Assembly (NCBI RefSeq): GCF_037543845.1
Contig: NZ_JBBIFX010000002.1
Coordinates: 62,001-126,000 of the forward strand
Reading direction: 5' to 3'
Length of the DNA: 64,000 nucleotides
From: Gymnodinialimonas ulvae
GTDB lineage: Bacteria > Pseudomonadota > Alphaproteobacteria > Rhodobacterales > Rhodobacteraceae
Part shown: in pieces, positions 16,050 to 24,985 of the stretch
Position numbering within the stretch: position 1 is the stretch's first letter
How the letters are laid out: each line of letters starts with the position of its first letter
Notes under the pieces: model-generated
Told to the model about the DNA's origin: nothing
Database searches by the model: none
Seen by the model: the letters and a program-made list of their open reading frames with translations, nothing else
Made by a program: the position numbers and the translations under genes

Positions 16050-18217
16050 GCGGCGTCCGCTTCATCCACACCCGGCTTCGGGGCTTCGGCGATTTTTGCA
16101 TGGATCACCGGCATTTTCAGGGGCTTGGTGATGTAATCGTCAATGCCCGCTTCAAGGATCCGCTCGCGATCGCCTTCCAACGCATGCGCCGTCATCGCGA
16201 TGATGTGGACGCGCGGTAATCCCTGCGCGGTCTCCTCCGCGCGGATCGCCTGCGCCGCGTCCAGCCCATCCATGCCCGGCATGGAGATATCCGTCATGAT
16301 CAAATCCGGCGGATTGGCCTTGTAAGCCGCGACCAGCTCTGCACCGTCATTGACAAGTTCAAGCTCCAGATCGAGGCCCTTGATCATCGATTTGAATACC
16401 AATTGATTGGTCTTGTTGTCTTCCGCCGCCAAAAGGCGAAGCTTGACGGGCTCAGGCGTCGATACCTCTTCGACCACGGCCACAACCGGCGCGACCGGGG
16501 GATCAACCACCGCAAGAAGCAACGCCCGCAGCTCCGCCAGATCCATATCCGGCTGGAAGGGCGTGAAGACATCGGCGGCGTCCTCTGCTGATCCAATCCA
16601 AAGCAACGGGCCGCTGAAACCGACCGTGTCCAGGGTGGCCCGCACCTCCGCCACCGGAACCGTATCGTCACACAGAACAACCGCCTGCGTGCCGTCCAGA
16701 TCTCGCTCCGACGGCATCCGCCGAACCTGCGACGGCTCGGCATGCAGGCGCGTCAGGGCGTCCATCACCTGATCCACCGCTTCTCCGGCCCCGCCAATCA
16801 TCAGGATGCGGGATTGCTCGGGCGGAAGCCCCGCCACCGGCTCGATCCGCGCCTCGGGATCCTCCTCAAGACACATGTCAAACCCGAACGCTGCGCCTTC
16901 GCCCGGCTCCGACTGCAGCCACATCGACCCGCCCATCAACTGCACCAGACGCTGCGAAATTGCGAGGCCCAGGCCCGTGCCGTCATGGCGGCGGTTGGCC
17001 TCTTCCTCGACCTGATTGAATTCTCCGAACACGTGGGCCTGCTTGTCATGCGGAATGCCGATGCCGGTGTCCTCGACGATGACCTGCAGGTTAAGCTCCC
17101 CCTCCACATCCGGCGGCAGTCCCGCCATGACGCGCACCGTCACGCCGCCCTCTTCGGTGAACTTGATCGCATTCCCCACAAGGTTGGTCAGGATCTGACG
17201 CACCCGACCCGGATCCCCGATGATCCGATTGGGCAGGAAGATGTCGTAATCCAGCTTCATCTCAAGCGATTTGCCCTCCATCCCCGGCCGCAATAGGCGG
17301 AAAATCTCAAGAACCATCGCGTTGAGGTCGAAGCTTTCCTTGCGCAGTTCCAGCTTGCCCGCCTCGATCTTCGAATAATCCAGCACGTCGTTGATGATGA
17401 CGAGCAGAGCCTCACCGGAATTGCGAATTGTATCGGCACAGAGTTGCTGATCTTCGGTCAGATCCGTCTCACGCAGCAATTCGGCCATCGAGATCACGCC
17501 GTTCATCGGCGTTCGTATCTCGTGGCTCATATTCGCAAGGAACGTCGATTTCGCGCGGCTTGCGGCCAGGGCGGCATCGCGCGCGGCGCGCAACTGACGC
17601 TCGCGCCGGACATTCGCGGTAATATCAACCGCAATCGAAACGAAATCACCCTGAGGCGTTTGCTTGTCATCCAACCGGATCGACGCGCCGTTCCACAGCT
17701 TGATGTCGACGCGCGGGATCGGGTTCATTTCCCAACGCGCGACCATCCGATCCACCCAATCCTCCGGGCTTTCGCCTTGCAGATCGACAACCCCCTCATC
17801 AACCGCAACGCGCAGAATCGCCTCGTAGCTGGCTCCCTCCGCAACATCGCCCACACCATCGAAAGCACCGAAAAAGGCGGGGTTGCCGGCGACCAGACGC
17901 CAGTCGCGGTCAAATACCGCGAACCCATCATCCGTGGCGCGCAGGGCGTCCCAAAGCCTGCGCTGCGCCGTCACCGCGCGTTCGGTCGCGACCTCAAGCC
18001 TGGCTTCGCTTTGCGCCGCGCGCCCCAGAAGGCTGGCGTTTTCCTCACGTTGTTCGATGACCTGGTAAGACAGCGCCTCGGCGTGTTCGGCCAGCTTCCG
18101 GTTCGCTGCGTACAATTCCTCCGAGCGCAGGGCGAGCAATTGCTCGGCCTGGAGGCGGGCGCGGCGTTCCTGCGCCAAACGCTCCATCGTGCTGCTCGAA
18201 GTCATGTCCTGCGTCAC
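16046..18217 (-). CDS. Hybrid sensor histidine kinase/response regulator
   Basis: A 723-residue cytoplasmic kinase without transmembrane segments. In order: coiled coil (residues ~10-90), PAS-like sensor (~92-200), HisKA with phospho-His232 (SHEIRTPMNG), HATPase with N box (NLVGNAIKF), G1 (DTGIGIP) and G2 (GTGLGL), a degenerate receiver (~468-560), and a canonical C-terminal receiver with phospho-Asp643 (IMTDISMPGMDG) and Lys698. The start is GTG at 18217, with an ATG five codons later possible. No phosphotransfer partner is nearby. The signal sensed is unknown; lack of membrane anchoring suggests a cytoplasmic cue. Confidence 0.93.
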   Translation of the reverse strand: MTQDMTSSSTMERLAQERRARLQAEQLLALRSEELYAANRKLAEHAEALSYQVIEQREENASLLGRAAQSEARLEVATERAVTAQRRLWDALRATDDGFAVFDRDWRLVAGNPAFFGAFDGVGDVAEGASYEAILRVAVDEGVVDLQGESPEDWVDRMVARWEMNPIPRVDIKLWNGASIRLDDKQTPQGDFVSIAVDITANVRRERQLRAARDAALAASRAKSTFLANMSHEIRTPMNGVISMAELLRETDLTEDQQLCADTIRNSGEALLVIINDVLDYSKIEAGKLELRKESFDLNAMVLEIFRLLRPGMEGKSLEMKLDYDIFLPNRIIGDPGRVRQILTNLVGNAIKFTEEGGVTVRVMAGLPPDVEGELNLQVIVEDTGIGIPHDKQAHVFGEFNQVEEEANRRHDGTGLGLAISQRLVQLMGGSMWLQSEPGEGAAFGFDMCLEEDPEARIEPVAGLPPEQSRILMIGGAGEAVDQVMDALTRLHAEPSQVRRMPSERDLDGTQAVVLCDDTVPVAEVRATLDTVGFSGPLLWIGSAEDAADVFTPFQPDMDLAELRALLLAVVDPPVAPVVAVVEEVSTPEPVKLRLLAAEDNKTNQLVFKSMIKGLDLELELVNDGAELVAAYKANPPDLIMTDISMPGMDGLDAAQAIRAEETAQGLPRVHIIAMTAHALEGDRERILEAGIDDYITKPLKMPVIHAKIAEAPKPGVDEADAA

Positions 18218-18373
18218 GCAATTAAGGGTTGTACGGCCCCTTGTTGTGAGGGGAGTCGCTGAAAATCAGGTTAATTGCGGAAGAAAGCTCCCCCTGTACC
18301 CTTGCATCGTTGAAACCATGGCGGCGCACACGGCATCCGGACGGCCAAGGGGCCTTCGTATTCATCTGTTTCG

Positions 18374-18387
18374 ATGTATATACATCC
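18374..18387. promoter_or_regulatory. Perfect 14-bp palindrome upstream of the kinase gene
   Basis: GATGTATATACATC is a perfect palindrome in the 200-bp gap between the end of the thiolase gene (18418) and the start of the kinase (18217), so it lies about 157 bases upstream of the kinase start. It could be an operator. No protein can be assigned and the rest of the gap shows no recognised element. Confidence 0.35.
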
Positions 18388-18417
18388 ATCGCAGAGCGAC
18401 GGATCAAGCGATGATTC

Positions 18418-19593
18418 TCATAGACGTTCGATCGCAAGGGCAATCCCCTGCCCCCCGCCAATGCACATCGTGATCAGCGCTTTCGACCCACCGATCCGCT
18501 CCAGCTCATAAAGCGCCTTAACGGTGATGATCGCCCCGGTCGCCCCAACCGGATGTCCCAGCGCAATCGCGCCGCCGTTGGGGTTCACCTTTTCGGGGTC
18601 CAGAGCCAGCCCCTTGTTCACCGCAATCGCCTGCGCCGCGAAGGCTTCGTTGGATTCGATCACATCAAAATCGCTTATCTTTAGCCCCGTCTTCGACAGC
18701 AAATTTTCTACAGCGGGCACCGGACCGATCCCCATCACCTCCGGCCGCACACCGGCATGTGCATACCCCAGAACCCGTGCCTTCGGCGTCAATCCGGCGC
18801 TCGAAGCCGCGTCGCTCCGTGCCAACACCAACGCCGCCGCACCGTCGTTGATCCCGCTGGCATTGCCCGCCGTCACACGGCCGTCCTTCTGGAACACCGC
18901 GCGCAGCCCGCCGAGCGCCTCCATCGACGTCGCCTTGGGATGTTCATCAACCTCGAACGGCACCATGTCGCGCTTCACCCGGATCTCCACCGGCACGATC
19001 TGATCCGCGAACCGGCCTTCGGAGATCGCCCGCGCCGCGCGCTCCTGCGAGGCCATCGCGAAAGCATCCATCTGCGCGCGCGTCACGTCATGCTCATCGG
19101 CGACGTTTTCGGCCGTCACACCCATATGCCCGGTCCCGAACGGGCAATTCAGCGCCCCCAGCATCATGTCGAGCGTCTTTACATCGCCCATCTTCTGGCC
19201 AAACCGCGCCTGCGGGATCACGTACGGCGAACGGCTCATGCTCTCGGCGCCACCTGCAAGGCCGAACTCCGCATCGCCCATCGCCAGCGACTGGATCACC
19301 GATACAATCGCCTGCGCGCCGGATCCGCAAAGGCGGTTCACATTCATCGCCGGCACCGTTTCCGGGACACCGGCCTGCATCGCGGCAACGCGGCTCAGGT
19401 ACATATCGCGCGGCTCGGTATTGATGACATGGCCGAAGGTCACATGGCCGATCTGCCCGCCTTCGACCCCGGCGCGCTCCAGCGCGGCCTTGGCCACCAC
19501 GGTGCCGGTCTCAATCGGCGCGGTCCCCGCCAGCGATCCACCAAAGGTGCCAATCGCGGTCCGCGCACCCGATAGGATAACAATCTCGTCCAT
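18418..19593 (-). CDS. Acetyl-CoA C-acetyltransferase (thiolase)
   Basis: A 391-residue biosynthetic-type thiolase: catalytic Cys89 (NRLCGSGAQA), His at about 347 (AIALGHPVGATGA) and Cys at about 377 (CIGGGQGIALAIERL). The reaction is condensation of two acetyl-CoA to acetoacetyl-CoA, or the reverse with 3-ketoacyl-CoA. No phaB or other polyhydroxybutyrate gene is adjacent, so the pathway (PHB, ethylmalonyl-CoA route or fatty-acid use) is open; atoB, phaA and bktB are all possible names. The phosphoesterase gene lies 11 bp upstream on the same strand. Confidence 0.93.
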   Translation of the reverse strand: MDEIVILSGARTAIGTFGGSLAGTAPIETGTVVAKAALERAGVEGGQIGHVTFGHVINTEPRDMYLSRVAAMQAGVPETVPAMNVNRLCGSGAQAIVSVIQSLAMGDAEFGLAGGAESMSRSPYVIPQARFGQKMGDVKTLDMMLGALNCPFGTGHMGVTAENVADEHDVTRAQMDAFAMASQERAARAISEGRFADQIVPVEIRVKRDMVPFEVDEHPKATSMEALGGLRAVFQKDGRVTAGNASGINDGAAALVLARSDAASSAGLTPKARVLGYAHAGVRPEVMGIGPVPAVENLLSKTGLKISDFDVIESNEAFAAQAIAVNKGLALDPEKVNPNGGAIALGHPVGATGAIITVKALYELERIGGSKALITMCIGGGQGIALAIERL

Positions 19594-19604
19594 CTCTCAC
19601 TCCC

Positions 19605-20411
19605 TCATGCGGGCGACAGCGAAACCATCACCCATTCCGGCGGCGCGCCGATGCGAAGGGGAAAGGTCGTATACCCCAACCCCCCCGACACGATCAGCCG
19701 CCGTTCCTCCATAGCATGCAAACCATAGGCCAGCCGTCCACCATAACGTGACGGCGTCACGGGGCGCCAACCGGCAAGGTTGATCTGCCCGCCATGGATA
19801 TGCCCGCTCAGCTGCAAGGCCGCATCGCGGTGCTGAGGCTCAAGGAAGTAATCCGGCTCATGGGCCATCAAGACAACGCTGGCATCGGGCGGCACATCGC
19901 GGAATGCCTGGTCGGGATCATGCCGCGCATCCGGGCGCTTCGGGCGGCCAATGCCCTGCTGCGAATCGAACCCCACAAGCCAGGCGTCTTCCCCAAGATC
20001 GACCGCCGCGTTTGAAAGAACCGGAATGCCCATAGCCTCCAAGGCGCCGACGACACCAGTCGTGGTGAACCCGTTGCGTCGCGCCTCAGGGCAATCCTTC
20101 CAATCGTGGTTCCCGAGGCTCGCGAACACACCCTTTGGCGCGCGAAGGCCGCCCAATACCTGCGCGATATCCTCCGCAGGAACGGGGGTGCCCCCCATCA
20201 CGCGCCGCGAAAGGAAATCCCCCGCCAGGCACACCAGATCCGGCGCCTCATCCTGAACCGCCTCCACCACCTGCGCCATCGCCTCCAGCGGCGACCACGG
20301 ATCGCAAATGTGAAAGTCGCTCAGAAGTGCAATGCGCAGGGTCGGGGCCCGCCACAGGGTCGAGCACACCTCATAGCGCACCACCCTTGGCCTGCCGCCG
20401 AACCCACGCAC
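19605..20411 (-). CDS. Metallophosphoesterase (calcineurin-like, YaeI/YkuE type)
   Basis: A 268-residue protein with the full dimetal set: IALLSDFHICD (Asp, His), LVCLAGDF (Asp), SLGNHDW (Asn, His, Asp), VLMAHEPD (His) and LSGHIHGGQ (two His). The segment after the last histidines (INLAGWRPVTPSRYGGRLAYGLH) is typical of the YaeI/YkuE subgroup, some of which act on lipid-linked phosphodiesters. It starts with GTG 10 bp after serA and is likely part of the serC-serA transcript. Substrate unknown. No transmembrane anchor is seen. Confidence 0.85.
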   Translation of the reverse strand: MRGFGGRPRVVRYEVCSTLWRAPTLRIALLSDFHICDPWSPLEAMAQVVEAVQDEAPDLVCLAGDFLSRRVMGGTPVPAEDIAQVLGGLRAPKGVFASLGNHDWKDCPEARRNGFTTTGVVGALEAMGIPVLSNAAVDLGEDAWLVGFDSQQGIGRPKRPDARHDPDQAFRDVPPDASVVLMAHEPDYFLEPQHRDAALQLSGHIHGGQINLAGWRPVTPSRYGGRLAYGLHAMEERRLIVSGGLGYTTFPLRIGAPPEWVMVSLSPA

Positions 20412-20420
20412 GCCCGCGTC

Positions 20421-22016
20421 TCAGGCCGCGTCGAATTGCAGGGGCTTCACCTGCTGGAACATCCCCGTCGCCATCAGATCATCCAACGCCTTCGCAGGCG
20501 GCGGCGCATCAAGATACAACAGCGCAATCGCCTCCCCCTTCGGCCCGGACCGCCCAAGCGTGAAGTTCGCGATATTCACGGAATTCGCCCCCATCGTCTG
20601 GCCCAACGTCCCGATGATCCCCGGCATGTCCTCGTTGGTGGTGTAGAGCATATGCTCGCCAATCTCCGCGTCGATGTTGATGCCCTTGATCTGGATGAAG
20701 CGCGGCTTGCCGTCGCTGAACACCGTCCCGGCAATCGACCGCTCGCGCTCATCGGTCTTCACGACCAGGCGTATATACCCGTCGAACACTCCGGTCTTGT
20801 CCTGCGTCGTCTGCGACAACTCGATCCCGCGTTCCTTAGCGATCACGGGGGCCGACACCATGTTCACATCCGGGTTCGTCGCCTTCATCACACCGGCAAT
20901 CGCCGCACAGTCGAGCGCCTTGAGGTTCATCGCCGTGACAACCCCGTTATAGACCACGTCGATGCTCTTGATCGGCTCGTTGGTGAGCTGCCCCACAAAC
21001 GCACCAAGATGCTCGGCCAGCTTGACCCAAGGGCCCATCACGGCGGCTTCCTCCGCAGTGACGCTCGGCATGTTGAGCGCGTTGGACACCGCCCCGGTCA
21101 GCAGATAATCCGACATCTGCTCGGCCACCTGCAACGCCACATTCTCCTGCGCCTCTGTCGTCGCAGCCCCCAGATGCGGGGTCACCACGACATTGGGCAG
21201 ATGGAACAGCGGATTGTCCGTTGCCGGTTCCTGCGCGAAGACATCAAACGCAGCGCCCGCGATATGGCCGGATTTCAGAAGCTCCGCCAAGGCAGCTTCA
21301 TCCACCAACCCGCCGCGCGCGCAATTGATGATCCGCACGCCCTTCTTGGTCTTGGCCAGATTTTCGGCGCTCAGAATATTCGCCGTCTTCTCGGTGAACG
21401 GCACATGCAGCGTGATGAAATCGGCGCGCGGCAGAAGCTCTTCCAGTTCCACCTTGGTGACACCGATCTCCTTGGCGCGCTCTTCGCTCAGGAACGGATC
21501 ATAGGCCAGCACCTTCATCCTCAGGCCCAGCGCACGGCTGATCACAATCGACCCGATGTTCCCGGCCCCGATCACACCCAGCGTCTTGCCCGTCAACTCG
21601 ACCCCCATGAACCGCGACTTCTCCCACTTGCCGTCATGGGTGGAGGCACTCGCCTCCGGGATCTGCCGCGCGACGGCAAACATCATCGCAATCGCATGTT
21701 CCGCCGTGGTGATCGAATTGCCGAAGGGCGTGTTCATCACGATGATGCCCTTCTTCGATGCGGCGGGAATGTCGACATTGTCGACCCCGATCCCGGCCCG
21801 CCCGACAACCTTGAGGCGCGCGGCTTGCGCAATGATCTTCTCCGTCACCTTTGTCGCCGACCGGATCGCGAGGCCGTCATATTGGTCGATCACGGACAGG
21901 AGTTTCTCCTTATCCTTGCCGATTGTCGGGTCGAAGGTCACGTCGATGCCACGGTCGCGGAAGATCTGGACGGCGGTTTCGCTCAGCTTGTCTGAAACGA
22001 GGACTTTGGGGGCCAT
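20421..22016 (-). CDS. serA: D-3-phosphoglycerate dehydrogenase
   Basis: SerA oxidises 3-phosphoglycerate to 3-phosphohydroxypyruvate, the first step of serine synthesis. The 531-residue protein is the long type: substrate/NAD domain (GVIGAGNIGSIV Rossmann motif, catalytic Arg in NCARGG, Glu, and His in VTPHLGAAT), an intervening domain, and a C-terminal ACT domain (MPGIIGTLGQTMGANSVNIA) suggesting serine feedback. The ATG at 22016 is preferred because AAGGAG lies 8 bases upstream; a GTG at 22025 would overlap that site. It is 75 bp downstream of serC on the same strand. Confidence 0.96.
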   Translation of the reverse strand: MAPKVLVSDKLSETAVQIFRDRGIDVTFDPTIGKDKEKLLSVIDQYDGLAIRSATKVTEKIIAQAARLKVVGRAGIGVDNVDIPAASKKGIIVMNTPFGNSITTAEHAIAMMFAVARQIPEASASTHDGKWEKSRFMGVELTGKTLGVIGAGNIGSIVISRALGLRMKVLAYDPFLSEERAKEIGVTKVELEELLPRADFITLHVPFTEKTANILSAENLAKTKKGVRIINCARGGLVDEAALAELLKSGHIAGAAFDVFAQEPATDNPLFHLPNVVVTPHLGAATTEAQENVALQVAEQMSDYLLTGAVSNALNMPSVTAEEAAVMGPWVKLAEHLGAFVGQLTNEPIKSIDVVYNGVVTAMNLKALDCAAIAGVMKATNPDVNMVSAPVIAKERGIELSQTTQDKTGVFDGYIRLVVKTDERERSIAGTVFSDGKPRFIQIKGINIDAEIGEHMLYTTNEDMPGIIGTLGQTMGANSVNIANFTLGRSGPKGEAIALLYLDAPPPAKALDDLMATGMFQQVKPLQFDAA

Positions 22017-22091
22017 GTCAGGCACTCCTTATTCGGGGGTCTGCGCATGGAGCAGACCGAAGATTTGCGTATTTTGGAACAAAGACGGGGA

Positions 22092-23258
22092 TCAGGCCGC
22101 AGCCGCCTGCGCGTCGATCTCGGCGTGGAAGGCCCAGTCGAGCCAGAGCAGCATCGCTTGGATATCTGCAAGCTCAACGGTAGCGCCGCACCATATGCGC
22201 AAACCCGGCGGAGCGTCGCGGTAAGCGCCCACATCGAACGCCGCGTGCTCTTCCATAAGCCGCTTGGCGACGGCTTTGGCAAACGCCGCCCCATCAACAA
22301 TGCGCGGGTCGGTGAATTTTAGGCACACCGACGTGTTTGACCGCGTCGCCGGATCAACGGCCAGGTTCTCGATCCAGTCCCGATCCGTGCAGAAGTCCCA
22401 GACCGCCTGTGCATTGGCATCCGCCCGCGCGTGCAGGGCAGGCAAGCCACCAAGGCTTTCGGCCCATTCCAGTGCAAAGTGATAATCCTCGACACAAAGC
22501 ATCGACGGCGTATTGATCGTCGCGCCCGTGAAGATCCCGTCGATCAACTTGCCACCCTTCGTCAGGCGGAAGATCTTCGGCAGCGGCCATTCGGGCGTGT
22601 AGCTTTCCAGTCGTTCAATTGCGCGCGGACTCAGGATGATCATCCCGTGCGCGCCTTCGCCCCCCATCACCTTCTGCCAGGAGAAGGTCGTCACATCCAA
22701 CTTGTCCCAAGGCAGGTCCTGCGCAAACGCCGCGCTGGTCGCATCGCAAATCGTCAGACCTGCGCGATCTGCAGGGATCACATCGCCATTCGGCACCCGC
22801 ACGCCCGAGGTCGTGCCGTTCCAGGTGAACACGACATCCGTATCCCAATCGACAGCCGCGAGATCCGGCAGCTCGCCATACTCGGCCGTCGTGACCGTGG
22901 CATCCAGCTTCAGCTGCTTCACCACATCCGTGACCCAGCCCGCGCCAAAGCTTTCCCATGCCAGCATCGTGCAGGGCCGTGCCCCGAGCAACGACCACAT
23001 GGCCATCTCCACCGCACCGGTGTCAGACGCCGGAACGATGCCGACCTTATAGCCGTCCGGCACGCCAAGAATCGCAGCGGTCTGGTCGATGACCGACTTC
23101 AGAAGACCCTTGCCAACGGCAGCACGATGCGACCGTCCAAGCGGCGCTTGGCGCAAGGCATCCAGGGTCCAGGTGGGGGGTTTGGTACAGGGGCCCGACG
23201 AAAAACGTGGGTTCAACGGCTTCGTGACCGGCCTCTGGGCCGGTTGAGTCGTATTCAT
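22092..23258 (-). CDS. serC: Phosphoserine aminotransferase
   Basis: SerC converts 3-phosphohydroxypyruvate and glutamate to phosphoserine, with pyridoxal phosphate. The 388-residue protein is the alphaproteobacterial/archaeal-like type: FSSGPCTKPP at the N-terminus, GRSHRAAVGK, the PLP-lysine region TFSWQKVMGGEGAHG, and the NTPSMLCVEDY segment. The start ATG at 23258 fits the family; the open frame continues upstream into the leader without homology. It is first in a serC-serA-phosphoesterase transcript, is preceded by a probable serC leader RNA, and is divergent from a MarR-family gene. Confidence 0.96.
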   Translation of the reverse strand: MNTTQPAQRPVTKPLNPRFSSGPCTKPPTWTLDALRQAPLGRSHRAAVGKGLLKSVIDQTAAILGVPDGYKVGIVPASDTGAVEMAMWSLLGARPCTMLAWESFGAGWVTDVVKQLKLDATVTTAEYGELPDLAAVDWDTDVVFTWNGTTSGVRVPNGDVIPADRAGLTICDATSAAFAQDLPWDKLDVTTFSWQKVMGGEGAHGMIILSPRAIERLESYTPEWPLPKIFRLTKGGKLIDGIFTGATINTPSMLCVEDYHFALEWAESLGGLPALHARADANAQAVWDFCTDRDWIENLAVDPATRSNTSVCLKFTDPRIVDGAAFAKAVAKRLMEEHAAFDVGAYRDAPPGLRIWCGATVELADIQAMLLWLDWAFHAEIDAQAAAA

Positions 23259-23345
23259 GATGGTATCCTCACAGATATGCGCCCTTCGTTGGGGAAGGGT
23301 GTCCCACCGCCGGGGATATGCGGGGGGCCTCAATCCGACAACCCG
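23259..23345 (-). ncRNA. Probable serC leader RNA motif
   Basis: The transcript leader before serC contains a perfect hairpin (CCCTTC-CCCAAC-GAAGGG, 23299-23282) whose 3' side ends 23 bases before the ATG. A second CG-rich element lies upstream (about 23335-23301). ATATGC, read on the plus strand, occurs at 23275-23280 and again at 23316-23321. Alphaproteobacterial serC genes are known to carry a conserved two-hairpin 'serC' RNA motif; position, strand and hairpin agree with my recollection of it. Its ligand, if any, is unknown. A covariance-model search would settle the identity. Confidence 0.5.
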
Positions 23346-23445
23346 TAAAACGCCCCGAACTCGGCATGGACGCATATTTCGCGCAGGTCCACGTTCACGA
23401 TCGGAAACATGTCCCTACCACTATCAAAATGTGAAAACCGATAGA

Positions 23446-23464
23446 TTGACCCAACAATTGTCAA
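23446..23464. promoter_or_regulatory. Candidate MarR operator in the serC/marR divergent gap
   Basis: TTGAC (23446-23450) and GTCAA (23460-23464) form an inverted repeat with a 9-bp spacer in the AT-richer centre of the 292-bp divergent gap. It lies about 90 bases upstream of the MarR-family start and could serve both genes. Assignment to the MarR-like protein is a guess from position. Confidence 0.3.
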
Positions 23465-23550
23465 CCTTTCCTGACATTTATCTTGCGTGTGGGTCGGACA
23501 CGTCGCTATCCTTTAGGTTGTATGCCGTGCAAGGAACCTAGGTAGGGCCC

Positions 23551-23985
23551 ATGAAAGACCAATCGCAATCCCTGACCTTCGACCTTGCCGACTACATGCC
23601 ATTCCAGATGTCGGTGCTGTCGGCCCGCATGTTCTCGCGCGTTATTGAAGACGCCGGGCTCCAGGTGCCGGAATGGCGCATCATGATGGCATTGCCCGCA
23701 AATCAACCTTGCTCGTCGCACGATCTGTGCATCCTTACGGCCATGGATGCCGCCCGGGTCAGCCGCGCGCAACGCCGCCTTGAAGATCTCGACATGATTT
23801 CCGTCATCCGCGACAAGGCCGACCGCCGCCGGCTTGTTGTGCAATTGTCCGCTCACGGAACGCAGGAAATCTCGCGCCTGAAATCCGCCGCCCTCGCCGC
23901 CGAAAGCCGCCTGCTCGACACCCTCGGCCCAGAAGATCGCGCGCAATTGAAGACCGCGATCTCGGCCCTCTTCGCCAAAGGCTAA
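23551..23985 (+). CDS. MarR family transcriptional regulator
   Basis: A 144-residue winged-helix protein. The recognition region is LTAMDAARVSRAQRRLEDLDMI, the wing IRDKADRRRLVVQLSAHG (the D-x-R-x-x motif of MarR), and amphipathic helices at both ends form the dimerisation domain. The effector and targets are unknown. It is divergent from serC, so it may regulate serC or itself. It is convergent with the alpha/beta hydrolase gene, about 108 bp away, a gap where I see no clear element. Confidence 0.9.
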   Translation: MKDQSQSLTFDLADYMPFQMSVLSARMFSRVIEDAGLQVPEWRIMMALPANQPCSSHDLCILTAMDAARVSRAQRRLEDLDMISVIRDKADRRRLVVQLSAHGTQEISRLKSAALAAESRLLDTLGPEDRAQLKTAISALFAKG

Positions 23986-24093
23986 GGCACTCGGCTAAAA
24001 ACCCGGGTCACAGCTTCTGGCCGAACGCCGTGCACCATATGAACGTCGCGCGCCGAGCCTTTCGCCGATGGCGCAGGTTAAAGGCCGGACGCT

Positions 24094-24891
24094 TTAATCC
24101 AACAGAAGCCGCGTCAAGGCACCGTCCGGCTGTTCCAGACCCCCGATGATGCTGAAATGGGTCTCCCCGCTCAACGTGATGGCGTGGGCATCGGCGCCCA
24201 TACCGGTCCAGATGTTGGGCAGCAGCGCGGTTTGACGCCGGAACTCCGGGCGCTCCTCTGCGCCGACAACGCAATGCACCCGCGCGCCTTCGATGGGGGG
24301 CAACAACGCCGGGCTCTCCGCCACGGCTTCGGCTTCACTCAACCGCAACGTCTCGTTCATCGCGGTCCGCCGCAACGGTCGCAAATCATGCAGCCCGGAA
24401 ATCGACACGGCCCGTTCGATCCGGGCGCTGACCTCGGGCGGCAAACACCCGTCGCAAACCATCCGCATCGCAAGATGCCCCCCGGCGGAATGACCGATCA
24501 GCCGAATCGGGCCCGGCACCCGCGTCGCGGCTGCCTCTACCGCACGCGCAACTTCCGCCGTGATCTCCGACACCCGCGCCTCGGGCGTCAGCGTGTAACT
24601 CAACGCGGCCACCGCCTGCCCCCGCGCCAATGGCCCCTCCACCAGATGCGCGAAATCACGACCCGAGAACGCCATCCAATATCCGCCATGGATCACGATC
24701 GTCAGACCCTGCTCCGCCTGTTCGGGACGATACAGATCGAAAAACTGCCGCGCGCCCGGCCCTGTCGAAACCGCCTCCGACGCATGCCGCGCCCGTGTCT
24801 CGGCCGCCCGTTCGGCCCAGCCCGCAACGATGACCTCTGCATCCGCGATATAGGCCCCGTTGGCATAGGCATCGTCCCAATCCGTGATCAT
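24094..24891 (-). CDS. Alpha/beta hydrolase (kynurenine formamidase-like)
   Basis: A 265-residue cytoplasmic serine hydrolase. The oxyanion loop IVIHGGYWMAF has the HGGYW motif characteristic of the kynurenine formamidase-like group; the nucleophile elbow is LIGHSAGGHLAM; the catalytic His is in GETHFSIIGGL near the end. N-formylkynurenine hydrolysis (tryptophan breakdown) is possible but no kynureninase or tryptophan dioxygenase gene is in the window, so only the fold is firm. It is divergent from the ABC transporter operon. Confidence 0.85.
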   Translation of the reverse strand: MITDWDDAYANGAYIADAEVIVAGWAERAAETRARHASEAVSTGPGARQFFDLYRPEQAEQGLTIVIHGGYWMAFSGRDFAHLVEGPLARGQAVAALSYTLTPEARVSEITAEVARAVEAAATRVPGPIRLIGHSAGGHLAMRMVCDGCLPPEVSARIERAVSISGLHDLRPLRRTAMNETLRLSEAEAVAESPALLPPIEGARVHCVVGAEERPEFRRQTALLPNIWTGMGADAHAITLSGETHFSIIGGLEQPDGALTRLLLD

Positions 24892-24985
24892 CCCACCCCT
24901 CCGCTTTGCCTAAAGCGTTCGGCGAAAGGGCGACGCGATGCAATGGGGCGTGGAGATCGCATCTCGGGCTGCTACATCATCGGCC

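Noticed and set aside
20106..21995. A 629-codon open frame on the plus strand
   Set aside because: It is antisense to serA and the phosphoesterase, with H/R-rich translation and no recognisable motif.
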